Assembly (NCBI GenBank): GCA_016703645.1
Contig: JADJBR010000009.1
Coordinates: forward strand, 301,935-365,934
Direction of reading: 5' to 3'
Length of the DNA stretch: 64,000 nucleotides
From: Zoogloea sp.
GTDB lineage: Bacteria; Pseudomonadota; Gammaproteobacteria; Burkholderiales; Rhodocyclaceae
Positions 61,351-64,000 of the stretch are shown here, in pieces (positions within the stretch are counted from its first letter, which is position 1; each line of letters begins with the position of its first letter). The notes below the pieces were generated by a model that saw nothing but the letters and a program-made list of their open reading frames with translations, was not told where the DNA came from and did not search any database. The translations under genes and the position numbers were made by a program.

Positions 61351-64000
61351 GTGAACGAAGCCCTGCAGTCTCTAAACCTGCCAGCCCATCCTCGTGTCCT
61401 CGTCTTTGCTCCTCATCCGGATGACGAAGTCTTTGGCTGTGGCGGCCTACTCGCCCTTCTTGCTGCCAGCGGGGCCTCCATCAGCGTTCATGTGGTCACC
61501 GACGGCGGCTACGGAAAGTTCGGTCAGAACAAGGACGTCCGTAAGAGAGAAAGCCTGGACGCAGCGGCACTCCTTGGCTATCCAGCCCCTCACTTTTGGG
61601 ATCTCCCTGACCAGGGGCTGCGCCTTGACACCCCCCTGATATCCCGTATTCAAGCGGAGCTCGAAACGCAGCGCCCCGATCTCATACTGTGCCCATCCAT
61701 CTGGGAGACCCATCCGGATCATCTTACGCTTGCCCACGGCGTGATCGAGGCAGCCCGAGGCACCGCATACAGCGCTTGCATCCTGTTTTATGAAGTCGGC
61801 GCCCCCATGCCAACCTCTCTGATCATCGACATCTCGACGGTGGCAGATCGCAAGCGGGCCGCCATGCAGTGTTTTCCCTCCCAACTGGCTGTCCAGAATT
61901 ACGATCTTCACATCGAAGGGCTGAACCGATACCGAACCTATACCCTCGGCAAGGAAGCCATTCTGGCGGAAGGCTATTGTCGTCTAGACAAGGTGTTGAT
62001 GAACGCGGGAGGCGTTTCGCTGCCACGACTTTCAGGGCCGCCCCATCATGCTTCCCGCCCTGCCAGGGTGAGCATCCTGATTCGTAGCACCAACCGTCCG
62101 GAGCTCCACCAAGCGGTCGAGTCCGCCCTTGCCCAGACCCATCCCAACATCGAACTGATCGTCCTCAACGCCACCAAAGCTCCGGACTTTCCAAAGCTTC
62201 AGGGCTATGGAACACGGACCGTACAGGTGCTTGATCCGGCAATCCCGCTGGAGCGGGCCGCGGCAGCCAACTATCTACTCGCTCATCATACGGGCGAGTA
62301 TTTCCTGCTCCTCGATGACGATGACTGGATTCTCCCAACGCACGTTTACGCGCTTCTGAAGACACTTCTCCTGCGCACGGACATCGCTGGCGCCTACGGT
62401 GATACCCAGTGCCTGGAACATCGGAACGGGGAATGGATCGAGCTTCGTCGTTTCGAGGATCTGTCGCACCTCAGCACCTGCTGTTCGACAATCATTTCCC
62501 GATTCACTCCGTCCTGCTTAGAAGCGCCGCGGTCCAAGGACTTCAGTTCGACACGCGATTCGACCTCTACGAGGACTGGGACTGGTGGCTACAAGTCAGC
62601 TCCAGGGGGCCCCTCCTGCATGTTCCCGGAATCGGCGCCATCTATCGAATCCACGGCAATTCTGGCGAAGGCGTGCGCGCGGAGCCGGAACGGGCACAGA
62701 GAGCCCTCAAACAGATCGCCGAGAAATGGCACCGTAACGCAGATCTCGAACAAACTGTCGAACGCTTGGCCTACGTCCGGCAACTTGCGCAGGCACTGAC
62801 TCAGGAACAGAACCGATCCTCTGCCCTGAGCGCTCAGCAGGACGAAGCCCAACGAGAGATGGCGCGTCTCAAGGCACAGCATGAGGATGCACTCCGACGT
62901 TACGCCGATACCCTTGCACTCAGGGACGAGGAGATCAGGACGCTCCTGGCAGCCCACCAGCAACTTCAGACCGGACTCCTGCAAACATCCTCGCAGATTC
63001 ACCTTGCCACGCAGCTTCAGCCAGCCCTAGAGCAACTCCACACCCACGTCGAGGAGCTGGAAGCCTCGCTCCTCCAAGCGCGCAATGACGCAGCGGCTCA
63101 TGAGGCAACCATCGCCGGACTGCGCTCCACCGTCCAGAACCAGGAAGAAACTGTAGAGCATCTGCGCCAGCATGTACAGATGCTGCAAAAACAGCTAAAC
63201 ATTATCCACAACTCCCATTCGTGGCTAATGACCAAACCCGTGCGCGCCACTGGGCGGCTTGTGAGGCGTCTTGCTCAGCACCGCAACGAAGACAATACGA
63301 ACAGCCTATCCCATAATGCCTATACCCACGGCAGCCTGGTACAAAAGATCCTGCATCTGGCCAAAGGCTCTCATCTGGTAAGGCAGGTTTACTACCGGCT
63401 TCCCCTCTCAGACGAACAGCGTTTCAAGCTCCGCACCCTTGGGCGGGGGGCCCCCCCCTCATCCCGGGTCACACCACGCATGCAGGTGTCCGCGGAGCAT
63501 CCCTCGCCCCCCTCAGCCCCTTTACTGACCTACCTCGACATTCCCGCCCATCACACCGTTGCACCGACCTTGAGCGTCGAGAACCTGCCCCAGGTGTCCA
63601 TCATCATCCCCTGCTTCAACCAGGGGCATTTCCTCGTGGACAGCCTTGCCTCCGCCCATGCGTCCTATTCCGGCCCTGTGGAGGTCATTGTGGTCAACGA
63701 TGGCAGCACAGACCCCTTCAGCCTACGCTGCCTCAGGGACATGGCCGCCATTTATCCCGATGTCCACTTCATCCACCAAGAGAACAGCGGACTCTCGGCC
63801 AGCCGGAATACGGGTATCGCCGCAGCAAACGGGGACTACATTCAGTTTCTGGACGCGGACGACCTGCTGGTGCCGGGCAAGCTGGATGCCCAGGTCGCGC
63901 ATCTACTGGATCAAAATCAGGACGTCTCCATCTGCAACTACCTGATTGCAGACGCCCAGTTGAACAATCACTCAAAAACGGATGAGACCATTGCCACCCA
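61351..64000 (+). pseudogene. PIG-L deacetylase / double glycosyltransferase, one frameshift, runs off window
   Basis: From GTG 61351: a PIG-L/LmbE deacetylase domain (VLVFAPHPDDEVFGCGG, WETHPDHLTLAHGV), then a GT2 domain (VSILIRSTNRPELHQAVESAL, YFLLLDDDDWILP). Near 62465 the frame changes by one base. The continuing frame (QHLLFDNHFPIHS, YEDWDWW) stays open to the window end. It encodes a coiled-coil region (about 62770-63230), a basic linker and a second GT2 domain (VSIIIPCFNQGHFLVDSL, VVNDGSTDP, FLDADDLLVPGKLDAQ). It probably glycosylates a surface or secreted product. The shift may be real or an error; the stop lies beyond 64000. Confidence 0.8.

Overview
The window looks like a chromosome segment of a GC-rich betaproteobacterium, most likely Rhodocyclales (Azospira/Azoarcus/Thauera-like). 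The support is indirect: aa3 oxidase operon architecture (DUF2244-coxBA-small assembly protein-ctaG-coxC-DUF2909-surf1-ctaBA), an RpoH with a CIRCE operator, an accBC-prmA block, an olsBA-like pair and high GC third positions. No rRNA or tRNA gene was seen.

Left region (1-6.5 kb): the tail of an ATPase-like gene, then an unusual three-part gene (cNMP-binding-like domain + acetate kinase + PduL-type phosphotransacylase). Next is a five-gene minus-strand operon for a copper/metal-related RiPP of the HvfA/bufferin class: secreted precursor with six Cys-centred decapeptides, MNIO (DUF692) enzyme, DUF2063 partner, ECF sigma factor and zinc-finger anti-sigma factor. A candidate ECF promoter lies upstream of the precursor gene.

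6-21.5 kb: a catabolic island on the minus strand. The gene order amidase, acyl-CoA-dehydrogenase-like flavoprotein, small protein, SnoaL-like protein, ring-hydroxylating dioxygenase alpha and beta, SDR, ferredoxin reductase, flavin reductase matches the iac (indole-3-acetate to catechol) clusters in the order H-A-B-I-C-D-E-F-G. It is followed by a fused tautomerase, a branched-chain-type ABC importer (livK-livH-livMG fusion-livF) and a hemerythrin. A MarR regulator (candidate iacR) lies beyond a decayed IS5-family element. Near-identical palindromic sites (core ATCACGTGAAT) precede both the catabolic operon and the transporter operon, suggesting one shared regulator.

22-32 kb: CIRCE-rpoH, a SCO1-like protein, and the complete aa3 cytochrome oxidase and heme A biogenesis block. 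32-43.8 kb: mpl, a hypothetical, a TlpA-like thioredoxin, aroQ, accB, accC, prmA, a zinc-ribbon/DUF3426 protein, a PfkB kinase, a glycine-zipper lipoprotein, an OlsB/OlsA-like pair and apaH. 43.8-48.6 kb: surface polysaccharide genes (WbpM-, WbpL- and WbpV-like, the last frameshifted) and a periplasmic LigE-type DNA ligase.

48.6-54.3 kb is a mobile-element scrapyard: a MITE-like insertion, tandem group II intron 3' ends with a dead reverse transcriptase, two truncated copies of one IS4-type element, and an apparently intact IS21-family element (istA/istB) between them. 54.4-64 kb: a hypothetical protein resembling a TnpB N-terminus, then a type I secretion system with two consecutive ABC proteins, an HlyD adaptor and a TolC porin. 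It is followed by a very long, once-frameshifted PIG-L deacetylase/double glycosyltransferase that runs off the window. A roughly 127-bp palindromic repeat occurs at least three times (7.8 kb and twice at 42.8 kb), each time at gene 3' ends.
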